A stretch of DNA of 64,000 bases from DATFVA01 sp963764235 (GCA_963764235.1 CAVXRO010000003.1:1-64000); one strand, 5' to 3'; positions 36,640 through 46,645 are shown, counted from the first letter of the stretch. Translations and numbers: made by a program. Notes: generated by a model from the sequence alone, not told the origin.

Positions 36640-39243
36640 ATGTCGCCCTCTGAAGCCCTTAAAAAATATTTTACGTATGATAAATTCCGACCCGCCCAGG
36701 AGGAGATTATTGCGTCTATCCTCAAAGGCGATAATGTGCTGGCTGTGCTTCCCACCGGTGCAGGTAAATCAATCTGCTACCAGATCCCGGCGATAATCTC
36801 AAACGATTTTTCTATAGTAATATCCCCTCTTATCTCACTTATGAAGGATCAGGTTGACAACCTTAACCGTGAGGAGAAAATTGCCGCATTCATAAACAGT
36901 ACAATGAGCTTTATTGAAGCTGAAATGGTACTTCAGGACATTTCCTATGGAAAAATAAAATTGCTGTATGTGGCCCCGGAAAGACTGGAAAATATCCTTT
37001 TTGCCGAGAGAATAAAAAGGCTTAATCCCTGTTACCTTTTTGTTGATGAAGCACATTGTATTAGCCAGTGGGGACACAATTTTCGTCCCAGCTACAGTAA
37101 AATAAAGGAGTTCGCCGACTTTATCCCGATTAAAAGAATTTCAGCTTTTACGGCTACTGCCACTCCCGAAGTAGTGAAGGATATTGTTAAACAGCTCGGT
37201 CTTAAAAACCCGGAGATATTTGTAAAGGGTTTCGAAAGAGAAAACCTTCATCTTCATGTTATACCCGGGGCAAAAAAATTTGAAAAGTGCGTTGAACTCA
37301 TATCTATTTATAAAACCCCTGCTATAATTTATACTTCTTCAAGAAAGAAGACTGAAGAGATCTCCGAATATCTTCTCCTTCACCGTATTAACAGTGCAGC
37401 GTATCATGCCGGCATGCATCCGGAGGAAAGGAAGAGGATACAGGAAGCTTTTATAACTGATGAGATCAGGGTTATTTGCGCCACTAATGCCTTCGGAATG
37501 GGCATCGATAAAAAAGATATCAGGCTTATCATCCACTTTAATACACCGGGATCTATTGAAAGTTATTACCAGGAAATAGGGCGAGCAGGAAGGGACGGGA
37601 AGGAATCGAATATTTTTCTGCTGCATGATGATTCAGATCTTTCCATACAGAATTATTTTCTTTCAAACGCCTACCCTGATAAAAAACTTATTCAGGACGT
37701 CTATAATGCGGTATGCGATTACGGTAAGACGGCGGTCGGCAATAAATCAGAAAAAGAAATTCCCATAAACCCTGAATTTATAGGGACCTTCACGCAGAAG
37801 AAGTTGAACCGGGGACTTCTCTATTCCTCTTTAAGCTATCTCGAGGAGGGCGGCTACCTTAAGCTGCTGTCGGAGTTTGACAGAAGATCCACCCTACGGA
37901 TCAACTATAATAAAGATGAACTCAGACGATTCGTAGAAAACGTTTCCGGCAACGCAATTAAAGAGACCATCCTTCTGCTCCTCAGGGAATACGGCAGCAT
38001 GGCGATGAATTCGCCCGTTCAATTTTCGGTATCAGACCTTACAAATTATCTTGAATTAACGGAACCTGAAATTGAAGAGGCGCTTATGGTACTTGAAAAT
38101 CTCGGCGTGATAACTTATAAAAAAGCTTTGGCGAGCGATTCCGTAATCCTAACGTCACCGCGTGTACCGGAAACCCGCCTTTCTATTAATTTCAAGAAAA
38201 TAAATGAAGCCTACCTTCATTCGCAGAATAAGCTCGATCGAATGGTGGAATATGTCTTCACAGCCGAATGCAGGTTCCGTTATATCCTGAGCTATTTCGG
38301 TGAGAATGTCGAGGATTATAAGTGCGGTAAATGCGACAGGTGCACTATGGAAGAAGAAGTCCCTGAATCTGTAAGGGAATATATTTCCGAGCTTATACTA
38401 AGAACCGTAAGGATACTTAACGGCAAAACCACAAGGACAGCCCTTCTTAACATTCTTAAAGGAAAAGCAACTGAGAGCAGTCTTACAGGAATCGCAACTT
38501 TCGGTTCGTGCAGGAATTATGATCTCAATGAACTTAAAACGGTAATTCAGGACCTGGCAACGCGTAAAAAATTAACCGCGGAAGGATCGGCCTTAAAAAT
38601 AAATGACGAGGATAGTCTGTTTGTAGATGAAAACGATGACCTTCCTTTCAGTTTCGAAACCGGTTATGAACGGAACCTTGAATTATTTAATCTCCTCCGG
38701 GAAATCAGGAATAAAGCATCCCGGAAATTTCTGCAGTCGGCATACCTGATCTGTCCCGACGATGTTTTAAGAGAAATAGCCCGGGTGCGTCCTAAAACAA
38801 AGGAGGAAATCCTAACAGTTAAGGGTTTCACTAACCGTATGTTTAATAAAGCAGGGAATGATTTCCTGGAGGCTGTTAATTCATTGGACAGCGATACTAA
38901 AAGCAATCTAAAGGAAATGCCTTCAAATATTCAGGAGACCTACCTGCTGCTTAAAAAAGGATATGGACTGTCGGCAATAGCTTCTATGCGGAAACTTTCT
39001 GAAGCCGTTATCTCAATGCAGATAGAAACTATCATAGAATATGAACCTGGCACGGCGGTAGAAAAGCTTTTCGGTGATATTGATTATCAAAAAGTAATGG
39101 ATGAAATAAAGCGTGGAAACACTGAGATAAAAAACCTGAAAGAAAAATTAAATAATGAGGTTTCCTTTCCCCTGCTCAGGATAGCCCTGGCCAAATATAA
39201 ATTTACTTCTTCTGATTCTTCAGACTATCAACGCGTGCAATAG
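36640..39243 (+). CDS. recQ: ATP-dependent DNA helicase RecQ
   Basis: 867 residues, longer than E. coli RecQ (609). The helicase core carries motif I LPTGAGKSICYQ, DEAH in FVDEAHCISQWGHNFRP, and ATNAFGMGIDKKDIR through GRAGRDGKES. The zinc cluster CGKCDRC lies in the RQC region near residues 565-571. An HRDC domain (LREIRNKASRKFLQSAYLIC) and a helix-turn-helix tail (LKKGYGLSAIASMRKLS) follow. The added C-terminal domains are usual in Bacteroidota forms. It unwinds branched DNA during recombination repair. It is transcribed divergently from the BNR gene and converges with a small lipoprotein gene. Confidence 0.94.
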   Translation: MSPSEALKKYFTYDKFRPAQEEIIASILKGDNVLAVLPTGAGKSICYQIPAIISNDFSIVISPLISLMKDQVDNLNREEKIAAFINSTMSFIEAEMVLQDISYGKIKLLYVAPERLENILFAERIKRLNPCYLFVDEAHCISQWGHNFRPSYSKIKEFADFIPIKRISAFTATATPEVVKDIVKQLGLKNPEIFVKGFERENLHLHVIPGAKKFEKCVELISIYKTPAIIYTSSRKKTEEISEYLLLHRINSAAYHAGMHPEERKRIQEAFITDEIRVICATNAFGMGIDKKDIRLIIHFNTPGSIESYYQEIGRAGRDGKESNIFLLHDDSDLSIQNYFLSNAYPDKKLIQDVYNAVCDYGKTAVGNKSEKEIPINPEFIGTFTQKKLNRGLLYSSLSYLEEGGYLKLLSEFDRRSTLRINYNKDELRRFVENVSGNAIKETILLLLREYGSMAMNSPVQFSVSDLTNYLELTEPEIEEALMVLENLGVITYKKALASDSVILTSPRVPETRLSINFKKINEAYLHSQNKLDRMVEYVFTAECRFRYILSYFGENVEDYKCGKCDRCTMEEEVPESVREYISELILRTVRILNGKTTRTALLNILKGKATESSLTGIATFGSCRNYDLNELKTVIQDLATRKKLTAEGSALKINDEDSLFVDENDDLPFSFETGYERNLELFNLLREIRNKASRKFLQSAYLICPDDVLREIARVRPKTKEEILTVKGFTNRMFNKAGNDFLEAVNSLDSDTKSNLKEMPSNIQETYLLLKKGYGLSAIASMRKLSEAVISMQIETIIEYEPGTAVEKLFGDIDYQKVMDEIKRGNTEIKNLKEKLNNEVSFPLLRIALAKYKFTSSDSSDYQRVQ

Positions 39244-39487
39244 CTTCATCATAAAATTGTTCCCACAACTCCGGGTTATCATTGAAGTATTCAAATGTTG
39301 ATTCATATTTTTCTTCTGTAAGACCGTGCCGTTTCAATATTTCAGCCTTCAGATACCCGGTATCGGTGCTGTCATTCTTAATCGTGTCCTGTGCAATCCT
39401 TAAATCAACATAGGCATCAACAAACCTTTCGTGATCGGCATCTTTATCGGAACAGGATGTAATTGAAGCAGCTATAAGCAGTACCAC
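39203..39487 (-). CDS. DUF4296-like lipoprotein, start uncertain
   Basis: A small lipoprotein whose body (FVDAYVDLRIAQDTIKND, then KAEILKRHGLTEEKYESTFEYF) resembles DUF4296, a Bacteroidota family of unknown function. From GTG 39487 the signal is only 12 residues before the Cys (IAASITSC) with no basic residue. An in-frame stretch upstream (EFIHTAAKGILFT) would supply a proper signal, entered by a CTG or similar non-standard start near 39538. Its 3' end overlaps the end of recQ by 41 bp, tail to tail. Confidence 0.6.
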   Translation of the reverse strand: MVLLIAASITSCSDKDADHERFVDAYVDLRIAQDTIKNDSTDTGYLKAEILKRHGLTEEKYESTFEYFNDNPELWEQFYDEAIARVDSLKNQKK

Positions 39488-39549
39488 GGTGAAAAGGATA
39501 CCTTTTGCAGCTGTATGAATAAATTCTTGTATAATCAGACACCTCTGGT

Positions 39550-40452
39550 CTATTTCATTTTTTTGCTGGCTTCAAAAAGAATTTTTTTCTCTTTCTCGCT
39601 CAGGTTCTGATAGCCCGACTGGCTTATCTTATCAAGTATCCTGTCAATTTCCGCCTGGGAGATCTCCTCTTTATCTTTTTTATCCTCATCCTTAATCTCA
39701 TAAAACCTGGCTTCCTGCGCCTCTTCATCCTTACGTTTAAAGGTGTCCTTAATTCCGCCAAAAGGATTGTAGGGTTTCTTAGGCCGGGTCGATGAGCTTC
39801 GGAAAATATTTCCCAAAGAAAAGGTAGTCTTCTTATCAACCATTATATAAATAAAGCCTGCAAGCGCCCCCCCGAGATGAGCAAGGTGAGCAACGCTGCC
39901 GCCCTGCGGAACAGCATAAAGCTCCAGCAGGATGTACCCGATAATAAGATATTTTGCTTTGATCGGGATAAAGAAATAAAGGAAAATTAAGCGGTTGGGG
40001 AAAACCATCGCGAAGGCAATTAATACTCCAAATATAGCGCCGGATGCACCAATTGTAGGAGCCACCGGCTCATTAAATAACGGGGGAAATACCAGCTGTG
40101 AAATTCCCGCGGCAACTCCGCACATCAGGTAGAATATAAGGAACTTCTGAGATCCCCACATATTTTCTATTTCAATTCCGAACATCCACAAAGCAAACAT
40201 ATTGAACAATATATGCATAAAACCGCCGTGCATAAACTGGTAGGTAATAAGCTGCCATATCTGGAAGTTATAACCGAGAGGATTAAGAGCAAACCAATGG
40301 TCCAGGAAATAAGCACCCGGCACGCCCTGGAAAGTTACCCCCTGCATAATCAGCTGCAGGAAGAATACAACTCCGTTTATAATCAAAAGGTTTTTAATCA
40401 CTGGGGGGAAAAGACTAAATCCGAATCCGCCCGGACGATAATAATTACTCAC
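39550..40452 (-). CDS. Rhomboid family intramembrane serine protease
   Basis: 300 residues with about six membrane segments and the rhomboid core: the catalytic Ser in IGASGAIFG and the His in AHLAHLGGALAG. HGGFMHILFNMFALWMFG contributes the usual His/Asn of the oxyanion site. The cytoplasmic tail (ISQAEIDRILDKISQSGYQ, NLSEKEKKILFEASKKMK) matches a short domain often found after bacterial rhomboids. It cuts membrane proteins within or near their transmembrane helices; substrates unknown. Downstream lies the small lipoprotein on the same strand. Confidence 0.93.
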   Translation of the reverse strand: MSNYYRPGGFGFSLFPPVIKNLLIINGVVFFLQLIMQGVTFQGVPGAYFLDHWFALNPLGYNFQIWQLITYQFMHGGFMHILFNMFALWMFGIEIENMWGSQKFLIFYLMCGVAAGISQLVFPPLFNEPVAPTIGASGAIFGVLIAFAMVFPNRLIFLYFFIPIKAKYLIIGYILLELYAVPQGGSVAHLAHLGGALAGFIYIMVDKKTTFSLGNIFRSSSTRPKKPYNPFGGIKDTFKRKDEEAQEARFYEIKDEDKKDKEEISQAEIDRILDKISQSGYQNLSEKEKKILFEASKKMK

Positions 40453-40480
40453 TAACTTTTCCTTTAATTATCAATCAAAT

Positions 40481-41680
40481 TTATTTTGAATCACTCAGAG
40501 CTTCAACACCCGGAAGAGTTTTACCTTCCAGGAATTCAAGGGAAGCTCCTCCGCCGGTTGAGACATGCGATACTTTGTCTTCCAGTCCTGCTTTTGCAAC
40601 AGCAGCGGCAGAATCTCCTCCGCCTATTACAGTAACCGCACCTTTCGTTGTGGCTTCTGCCAGTGCCTGAGCAACAGCAAAAGTACCTTTAGAAAAATTT
40701 TCCATCTCAAAAACGCCCATCGGGCCGTTCCACACTATGGTCTTTGATTTCATCAGCTCTTCAGAGAACAATTTAATTGTTTCATCCCCTATATCCAATC
40801 CCATTTTATCAGAAGGGATGTTCTCAACCTTCACAGTTTCCGAAGGGGAATCGTTCTTAAATTCGGAAGCGACAACAACGTCGAGGGGAAGCAGAAATTT
40901 AATTTTAGATCCTTCGGCTTTTTTCAGCACTTTTTTAGCCAGGTCAAGCTTTTCTTCCTCAAGCAGGGATTTTCCGATTTCCTTACCCTGAGCCTTAAAG
41001 AAGGTAAAAGCCATACCTCCGCCTATTATCAATGTATCAACCTTATCGAAAAGATTCATTATAACATCTATTTTACCTGATATTTTAGCACCGCCAAGTA
41101 TAGCGCAATATGGTCTCTCAGATTTACCGAGTGCGGATCCAAGATAGTCAAGTTCCCTCTGCATCAGGTATCCTGCAGCACAGGTTTTAATAAAATGTGT
41201 TACACCTTCAGTAGAAGCATGAGCCCTGTGAGCTGTTCCAAAGGCATCATTCACATAAACATCACCCAATACTGCAAGCTTTTCTGCAAATCCACTATCG
41301 TTCTTCTCTTCTTCGGGATGGAATCTCAGGTTTTCAAGCAGGATCACCTCGCCGTCCTTCATATCGTCAACCATCTTCTTAACCTCGTCACCTATACAAT
41401 CGGGCGCAAGCTTAACTTCCTGTCCCAGCAGCTCACTTAGTTTTTCTGCCGCAGGCTTCAGACTGAATTCCGGTTTTACCTTTCCTTTAGGCCTCCCAAG
41501 GTGACTCATCAAAATAGCTTTACCGCCATCTTTTATAATTTTTCTGATTGTTGGAATTGAGGCAGTTATTCTCCTGTCGTCGGTCACTCTCTGGTTCTCA
41601 TCCAGGGGCACGTTGAAATCAACTCTTACGAGCACACGCTTGTCTTTAAGATTAAGTCTATCTATTGAGAGCTTGTTCAT
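40481..41680 (-). CDS. pgk: Phosphoglycerate kinase
   Basis: 399 residues. RVLVRVDFNVPLDENQ and MSHLGRPKGK form the 3-phosphoglycerate site; the nucleotide domain carries AILGGAKISGKI, GGGMAFTF and GGGDSAAAVAKAG. It makes ATP from 1,3-bisphosphoglycerate. It lies directly downstream of gap on the same strand, the usual glycolytic pair, although 183 bp with repeat hairpins separate them here. Confidence 0.97.
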   Translation of the reverse strand: MNKLSIDRLNLKDKRVLVRVDFNVPLDENQRVTDDRRITASIPTIRKIIKDGGKAILMSHLGRPKGKVKPEFSLKPAAEKLSELLGQEVKLAPDCIGDEVKKMVDDMKDGEVILLENLRFHPEEEKNDSGFAEKLAVLGDVYVNDAFGTAHRAHASTEGVTHFIKTCAAGYLMQRELDYLGSALGKSERPYCAILGGAKISGKIDVIMNLFDKVDTLIIGGGMAFTFFKAQGKEIGKSLLEEEKLDLAKKVLKKAEGSKIKFLLPLDVVVASEFKNDSPSETVKVENIPSDKMGLDIGDETIKLFSEELMKSKTIVWNGPMGVFEMENFSKGTFAVAQALAEATTKGAVTVIGGGDSAAAVAKAGLEDKVSHVSTGGGASLEFLEGKTLPGVEALSDSK

Positions 41681-41736
41681 AAATATTCCCGGTTTGAAGC
41701 CTTAGTAATTAAAAAAATAAAGTTGGCTTGCTGTCA

Positions 41737-41814
41737 TTCCAAATTTATTTCGGAATCTCAGAAGCAATCTTAAGTTATTACAAGAACCTGAAACAATCCT
41801 GAAACGAGTTCAGG
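41737..41814. repeat. Hairpin repeats between gap and pgk
   Basis: GTCATTCCAAATTTATTTCGGAATCTC at 41733-41758 is a relative of the palindrome at 308-323. CCTGAA/TTCAGG at 41798-41814 forms a second small hairpin (loop ACGAG). The gap is full of Bacteroidota-style dispersed repeats; there is no coding sequence. Confidence 0.45.
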
Positions 41815-41863
41815 AGAAAGTTCAGGTTGACTTGAACGTGCTTTACAGCCAGCCTCCTAAAAA

Positions 41864-42859
41864 TTATTTTGCAACTTTTTTCATCAGGTCGACAACGCGG
41901 CATGAATAACCCCATTCGTTATCATACCAGCCTACTGCTTTAACAAGGTTTCCGATGGCCATTGTTGAAAGTGAATCAAAAATACATGAAGCGGGATTGC
42001 CGACTATATCAGCGGATACAATAGGATCTTCTGTGTATTCCAGGATTCCTTTCATAGCACCATCAGCAGCTTTCTTCATCGCAGCATTTACTTCTTCAAC
42101 CGTCACTTCTCTCTTCAGTACTGCCACAAAATCTGTAATTGATCCGTCAGGTGTAGGTACGCGAAGAGAAAATCCATCAAGTTTCCCTTTAAGTTCAGGG
42201 ATCGTTTTGGTAACTGCTTTAGCCGCACCTGTAGTTGTAGGGATTATAGAGAGAGCTGCGGATCTTGCTCTTCTCAGGTCGCTGTGAGGAAGATCGAGCA
42301 GTCTCTGATCGTTAGTATATGAGTGAACTGTAGTCATAAAACCTTTCTCTATCCCGAAAGTATCATTCAGAACTTTTACCATCGGTGCGAGACAGTTGGT
42401 TGTGCAGGAAGCGTTGGAGATAACCTTCTCGTCTCCCTTGATAACCTCATCATTAACGCCGAGCACTACTGTAGCGTCCACATCGCCCTTGGAAGGAACT
42501 GTAAGGATGACCTTATTTGCTCCGGCTTCGATATGCTTCATACAGGCTTCTTTTGTTCTGAATATACCTGTTGCTTCAATAACGACGTCGGCTCCAAGTT
42601 CTTTCCACTTAAGGTTTGCGGGATCCTTTTCAGCGGTGATTTTAATTCTGTCGCCGTTCACAATAATATCATTGCCTTCAACCTTTACTTCACCGTTGAA
42701 CCTTCCATGCACAGAATCATATTTTAAAAGATGTGCTAATGTTTTTGCGTCAGTTAAATCATTAATGCCGACGAAATCAAATCCTCCAAGCGCGAGACTG
42801 CGTCTAAATACCAATCTGCCTATTCTTCCAAAACCATTTATACCTACTTTGATCGCCAT
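41864..42859 (-). CDS. gap: Glyceraldehyde-3-phosphate dehydrogenase, type I
   Basis: 331 residues. The NAD loop is GINGFGRIGRLVFR; the catalytic Cys lies in SNASCTTNCLAP and the partner His in MTTVHSYTNDQ. Phosphate contacts and GNPASCIFDS/WYDNEWGYSCRVVDL are intact. It oxidises glyceraldehyde 3-phosphate to 1,3-bisphosphoglycerate. The ATG follows AGGAGTTAAGA. A perfect 7-bp inverted repeat CTGAATT/AATTCAG lies about 55 bp upstream, a possible control site. It is followed by pgk. Confidence 0.98.
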   Translation of the reverse strand: MAIKVGINGFGRIGRLVFRRSLALGGFDFVGINDLTDAKTLAHLLKYDSVHGRFNGEVKVEGNDIIVNGDRIKITAEKDPANLKWKELGADVVIEATGIFRTKEACMKHIEAGANKVILTVPSKGDVDATVVLGVNDEVIKGDEKVISNASCTTNCLAPMVKVLNDTFGIEKGFMTTVHSYTNDQRLLDLPHSDLRRARSAALSIIPTTTGAAKAVTKTIPELKGKLDGFSLRVPTPDGSITDFVAVLKREVTVEEVNAAMKKAADGAMKGILEYTEDPIVSADIVGNPASCIFDSLSTMAIGNLVKAVGWYDNEWGYSCRVVDLMKKVAK

Positions 42860-42913
42860 TCTTAACTCCTATAATTAAAATTTTTATGGTTAATAAAATT
42901 ACTTAAAGGGCGT

Positions 42914-42929
42914 CTGAATTTCAATTCAG
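42914..42929. promoter_or_regulatory. Inverted repeat CTGAATT-TC-AATTCAG upstream of gap
   Basis: Perfect 7-bp arms in the gap leader region, some 55-70 bp before the start codon. A regulator site is plausible but not shown. Confidence 0.3.
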
Positions 42930-43288
42930 AAACCATTGAATTATAATAGTTTAATGGAATTGTGACAGCAATTAATCGGTAGGCGGTCTTAAAAAAGTAG
43001 AACCTTCGAGCCAGCCGGAGCCGGCCCAAAGGTTTCTAGTTGAGTGGGCAGCAAACTCTTTCCCCTCCATAATGACACAGGAACTATCGGGGTAACAAAT
43101 TTTCAAACTCTCTTACGGATCTGATTCCGTTTATTCTCAAACTCTGTATATATTTTTCAACTTGTATGCCATTGCTAAAACCGGATTTTTGCCCTTATTT
43201 TTAAATATTTGCTTACGACTGCTGATTTAAAATGAGATGTTGTTTTCTTTTGAGCGGTGTGATATTAATCCACTATAAATGATGGCAT
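42930..43288. other. Non-coding region of about 360 bp between gap and the FG-GAP gene
   Basis: No gene. An imperfect hairpin at about 42999-43037 (AACCTT...GCCGG/CCGGC...AAGGTT) resembles the REP-like elements elsewhere. The rest is A+T-rich. Confidence 0.4.
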
Positions 43289-43320
43289 AAAAAAGACCGT
43301 CTGTGTAAGACGGTCTTTTT
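43289..43320 (-). terminator. Strong hairpin terminator AAAAAGACCGTCT/AGACGGTCTTTTT
   Basis: Perfect stem with A-run and T-run on either side, so it can work on both strands. It lies 59 bp past the stop of the FG-GAP gene on the minus strand and also faces the gap upstream region. Confidence 0.82.
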
Positions 43321-43378
43321 AGAATTCAGGTTTGAAAGGGCCATCACTATATTAAATAGTTCAGGCTGTATCGGGTGC

Positions 43379-46300
43379 TTACTTCATAAGGATCATCTTC
43401 TTCTCTGAGGTGAAGTTACCAGCTGAGATGCGGTATATGTAGATGCCTGTGGAAACTGACTGACCATTATTATTAAGGCCGTTCCACTTTATATTATATG
43501 ATCCGGCTTCCCTGTCTCCGTTTATAAGAGTCTTGACTTCTTTGCCGAGTATGTCGTATACACCCAGTTTCACGGTTGACTTCTGCGGCAGTGAGAAATT
43601 AATTGTCGTCGCGGGGTTGAACGGGTTAGGATAATTCTGCGACAGACTGAATGTGGAAGGCATCTCTAAAGATACATTCACTTCATTTGAATAACTTACT
43701 GAACCATCGAGATCAATCTGCTTGAGTCTGTAAACGTACTTCCCTTCCTTCAGGTCTTTATCCTGGTAGGAATATGATCTTTGTTCCGAGGTTGTCCCGT
43801 CACCTTTAATGAAGGCTATTTCCTGGTAAGCTTCATCAGCGGATTTTCTTTCAATCTCAAAACCTTTATTGTTCAGTTGTGTCGATGCAACCCATTTCAG
43901 GTTAACAGAACGGCCTTCAGCTGAAGCCGTAAACGATGTCAGTTCAACCGGCACAGCATTCAATCCGCCCGAATAGCATACAACAGAACCGTTCTTGGTT
44001 CCAACAAGCAGTTCATAGCTTGCGTTTCCGTCGATCGAAGGGAGAACATTAACTGAGTTGATCCTGTCGCCTGCAAAAGTATGACTGAAGAAAAGCTCGC
44101 TGCCTGTTCCGCTTATGCAGTAGAACGTACCATCCTGATCACCGGTAATAACATCATCAATACCGTCATTATTCAGATCGGGCACTGCTGCAACACCATA
44201 CTGGTAGTTCATCGGGTATACCCAGAGTTCCTGTCCGTTTGCACCGCTTAGACAAAGTACGCCGCCCGAAAATGCCGCTATAAGTATGTCATCTGTGCCG
44301 TCACCATTCACGTCTTTTATCCTGGCAATCTGAATCATACCTGTAAATCCATAATTATACTGCCAGACCTGCGCTCCAGTTTCTCCATCTATCCTGTATA
44401 CGCTGCCGAAGTATTGAGACGATACAACATCCGGCGTCTGACCCGCGATGGGAAGTTCTACAAGTTCCTTGGGTTCATAACCTGTTACAGGGAAAAGCCA
44501 TACCTGCTGTCCTGTTGCCCCATTCAGACAAATTACGTCGAGATCTGTCGTCCCGTTGTTGCCAACATTTAGAACGGCATCGGGAACTCCGTCACCGGTA
44601 ACGTCATCAACAGAGATTATGGTCTTGCCGAATGCGAGGAAAGGACCCGGATAATAATACTGCCAGATGATATTTCCGTTAACGCCGTTAAACAGGTAGG
44701 CTGTATGATATCCTGTGCCCTGATCATTACCGTCTGCTATAGCAAGAATGTCGGGAACACCATCCCCATTGAAATCACGCTGTCCGTCTACTGCTTCGAA
44801 ATCACCAAGACTGTAGTTGAAATCATCGCCGAATCCCCAGATGATTTGTCCGTTCATACCGTCTATAGCATAAACGTGCTCATTGCCTCCCCCTGTGCCG
44901 ATAACGACATCATTCTTTCCGTCGCCGTTCAGATCGCTGACAATCGCCATCGCATCCTGCACACCGTAGTCATTCGACTGCCCGATGGAACCTGCATTCG
45001 AATTATTGAAAAAAGTATTAAGCGTCCAGAGCGTATCGTTATATCCTGCCGCTGCACCATCCAGCGCCATTATAAAATAATTATCCGTTGCTATAATAAC
45101 ATCACTTATACCATCGCCGTTAATATCATTGATCGGTTTCAATCCTTCCACACGGTATTCCTGGTAGCTCGTCCTGGGATTATCAGGCACCTGGTACGAC
45201 CAGAACTGATAACCGATCGTGTAGTCACCTGCTTCACCGTTTCCTGATACAGAAACAGTTTTTACAGGAATTACGGGATCATTTGATTGAATGAAAAGCG
45301 TATCTTCATAGAATCCTGCCTCAGATGGTGTAAACCTCAGGCGTATAACCGCAGTGTCAGCGGGCTGAACCTGGAAAGGTATGCTTTCACTTTCAAAGGA
45401 GAACTCCGGCAGATTAAAGTGCATATCCGAAATTTCCAGCGGAGCATCACCGATATTGTATATATTAAAATACCAGTAACCGCTGCCGTCGGCGTTAACC
45501 CATACATTGCCGAAGTCATGGGAATCATCACTTAAGACAATGGAGGGACCGTTTACAACCCCCTGTCCTGATAAATCAACATCAAAAGAAGGAGTAACAA
45601 CATCATTGCTTAATATGGTCATTGTACCTGTGAAGAATTCAAATGCAAGCGGATGAAAATCCACCTGAACATTATGGCTTCCACCCGGAGGTACAGTGAA
45701 TGGGAATGATCCTTCCGGCGAGCTGAAAGCAGAATTAACAAAAGAACTATAATTTACATCAAGATCAGCCGTGCCGATATTTGAAACTGTAACTGTCAAA
45801 TGAGAAGTATCTCCTACAGTGGTTTGAGGAAATATCAGCGCAGTTGGTGAAACCGTAATATGAGGTGATCCTTCTCCACTCAGGTCATATTTAAATAATT
45901 GTCTTCCTGTAGAAGCCCCTACAGGTTCAGCCATCAGCCAGAAATATGATCCGTCCCATGCAAGTCCCCGCGGGTTCTGCCTTGTACCTGGAACTTCAGG
46001 AACATGCCAGGAAAACAGCGTATCTTTTGTAGCAAGATCAACCGCATAAATATTTTCAGGGTCTCCATTAAAACCATCCATCACATAAAATAAAGTATCC
46101 CCTTTAACCGTTATTCCGGTAGGCTGAGTTCCGAAAACCTGGATAGTATCGACAAACTGTTTAGTATTGACGTCAATCTTATACAATGCAGCACTGGAAT
46201 CGGGGTAATAAACAGATATCCACAGACCAGTACCATCCCATGCTGTTCCGCCGATGATACCAATCATAATCCGAATATTTGTATAGAATCTAAAACATGC

Positions 46301-46645
46301 TCCGGATTGTGAAACCTTGAATATATCGCAACAGGCAGCACTTTTCCTTCGAACATACCAGAAATCCGTTCCATCGAATGCCAGTCCCTGCGACTCATTC
46401 ATTGCCGGATAGTTAAAATTTATGGTTGAAAGATAATTACCATTTGCGTCTACAGATTTGATTATACCGCTTCCTGCACTTGAACTGTATGATGAAATCC
46501 AATAGCTGCCATTGGCATAAACGAGACCGTAACCATAACTAAAAAAAGTTTCAGAAGGCAGGTTGACAATTTCCACGAGGGATTGTGAGAAACTATGTGT
46601 ACAGAGCAAAAGAAACAAAATGAAGTATAATTTTTTCATTTGCAT
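43379..46645 (-). CDS. Large secreted FG-GAP/PQQ-like propeller protein with Ig-like domains and sorting tail
   Basis: 1,088 residues. A signal peptide (MKKLYFILFLLLCTHSFSQ) is followed by an N-terminal propeller, two ASPM/Hydin-type Ig domains (LIFPQTTVGDTSHLTVTVSN, FNIYNIGDAPLEISDMHF), and a long FG-GAP/calcium-loop array with repeated DVNGDG-type loops (DINGDGISDVIIATD, DLNGDGKNDVVIGTG, DVTGDGVPDAVLNVG, DVNGDGTDDILIAAF). The C-terminal sorting domain is QNYPNPFNPATTINFSL. It is probably exported by the type IX system. The Asp-rich loops suggest calcium binding. A strong terminator follows. Confidence 0.87.
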   Translation of the reverse strand: MQMKKLYFILFLLLCTHSFSQSLVEIVNLPSETFFSYGYGLVYANGSYWISSYSSSAGSGIIKSVDANGNYLSTINFNYPAMNESQGLAFDGTDFWYVRRKSAACCDIFKVSQSGACFRFYTNIRIMIGIIGGTAWDGTGLWISVYYPDSSAALYKIDVNTKQFVDTIQVFGTQPTGITVKGDTLFYVMDGFNGDPENIYAVDLATKDTLFSWHVPEVPGTRQNPRGLAWDGSYFWLMAEPVGASTGRQLFKYDLSGEGSPHITVSPTALIFPQTTVGDTSHLTVTVSNIGTADLDVNYSSFVNSAFSSPEGSFPFTVPPGGSHNVQVDFHPLAFEFFTGTMTILSNDVVTPSFDVDLSGQGVVNGPSIVLSDDSHDFGNVWVNADGSGYWYFNIYNIGDAPLEISDMHFNLPEFSFESESIPFQVQPADTAVIRLRFTPSEAGFYEDTLFIQSNDPVIPVKTVSVSGNGEAGDYTIGYQFWSYQVPDNPRTSYQEYRVEGLKPINDINGDGISDVIIATDNYFIMALDGAAAGYNDTLWTLNTFFNNSNAGSIGQSNDYGVQDAMAIVSDLNGDGKNDVVIGTGGGNEHVYAIDGMNGQIIWGFGDDFNYSLGDFEAVDGQRDFNGDGVPDILAIADGNDQGTGYHTAYLFNGVNGNIIWQYYYPGPFLAFGKTIISVDDVTGDGVPDAVLNVGNNGTTDLDVICLNGATGQQVWLFPVTGYEPKELVELPIAGQTPDVVSSQYFGSVYRIDGETGAQVWQYNYGFTGMIQIARIKDVNGDGTDDILIAAFSGGVLCLSGANGQELWVYPMNYQYGVAAVPDLNNDGIDDVITGDQDGTFYCISGTGSELFFSHTFAGDRINSVNVLPSIDGNASYELLVGTKNGSVVCYSGGLNAVPVELTSFTASAEGRSVNLKWVASTQLNNKGFEIERKSADEAYQEIAFIKGDGTTSEQRSYSYQDKDLKEGKYVYRLKQIDLDGSVSYSNEVNVSLEMPSTFSLSQNYPNPFNPATTINFSLPQKSTVKLGVYDILGKEVKTLINGDREAGSYNIKWNGLNNNGQSVSTGIYIYRISAGNFTSEKKMILMK

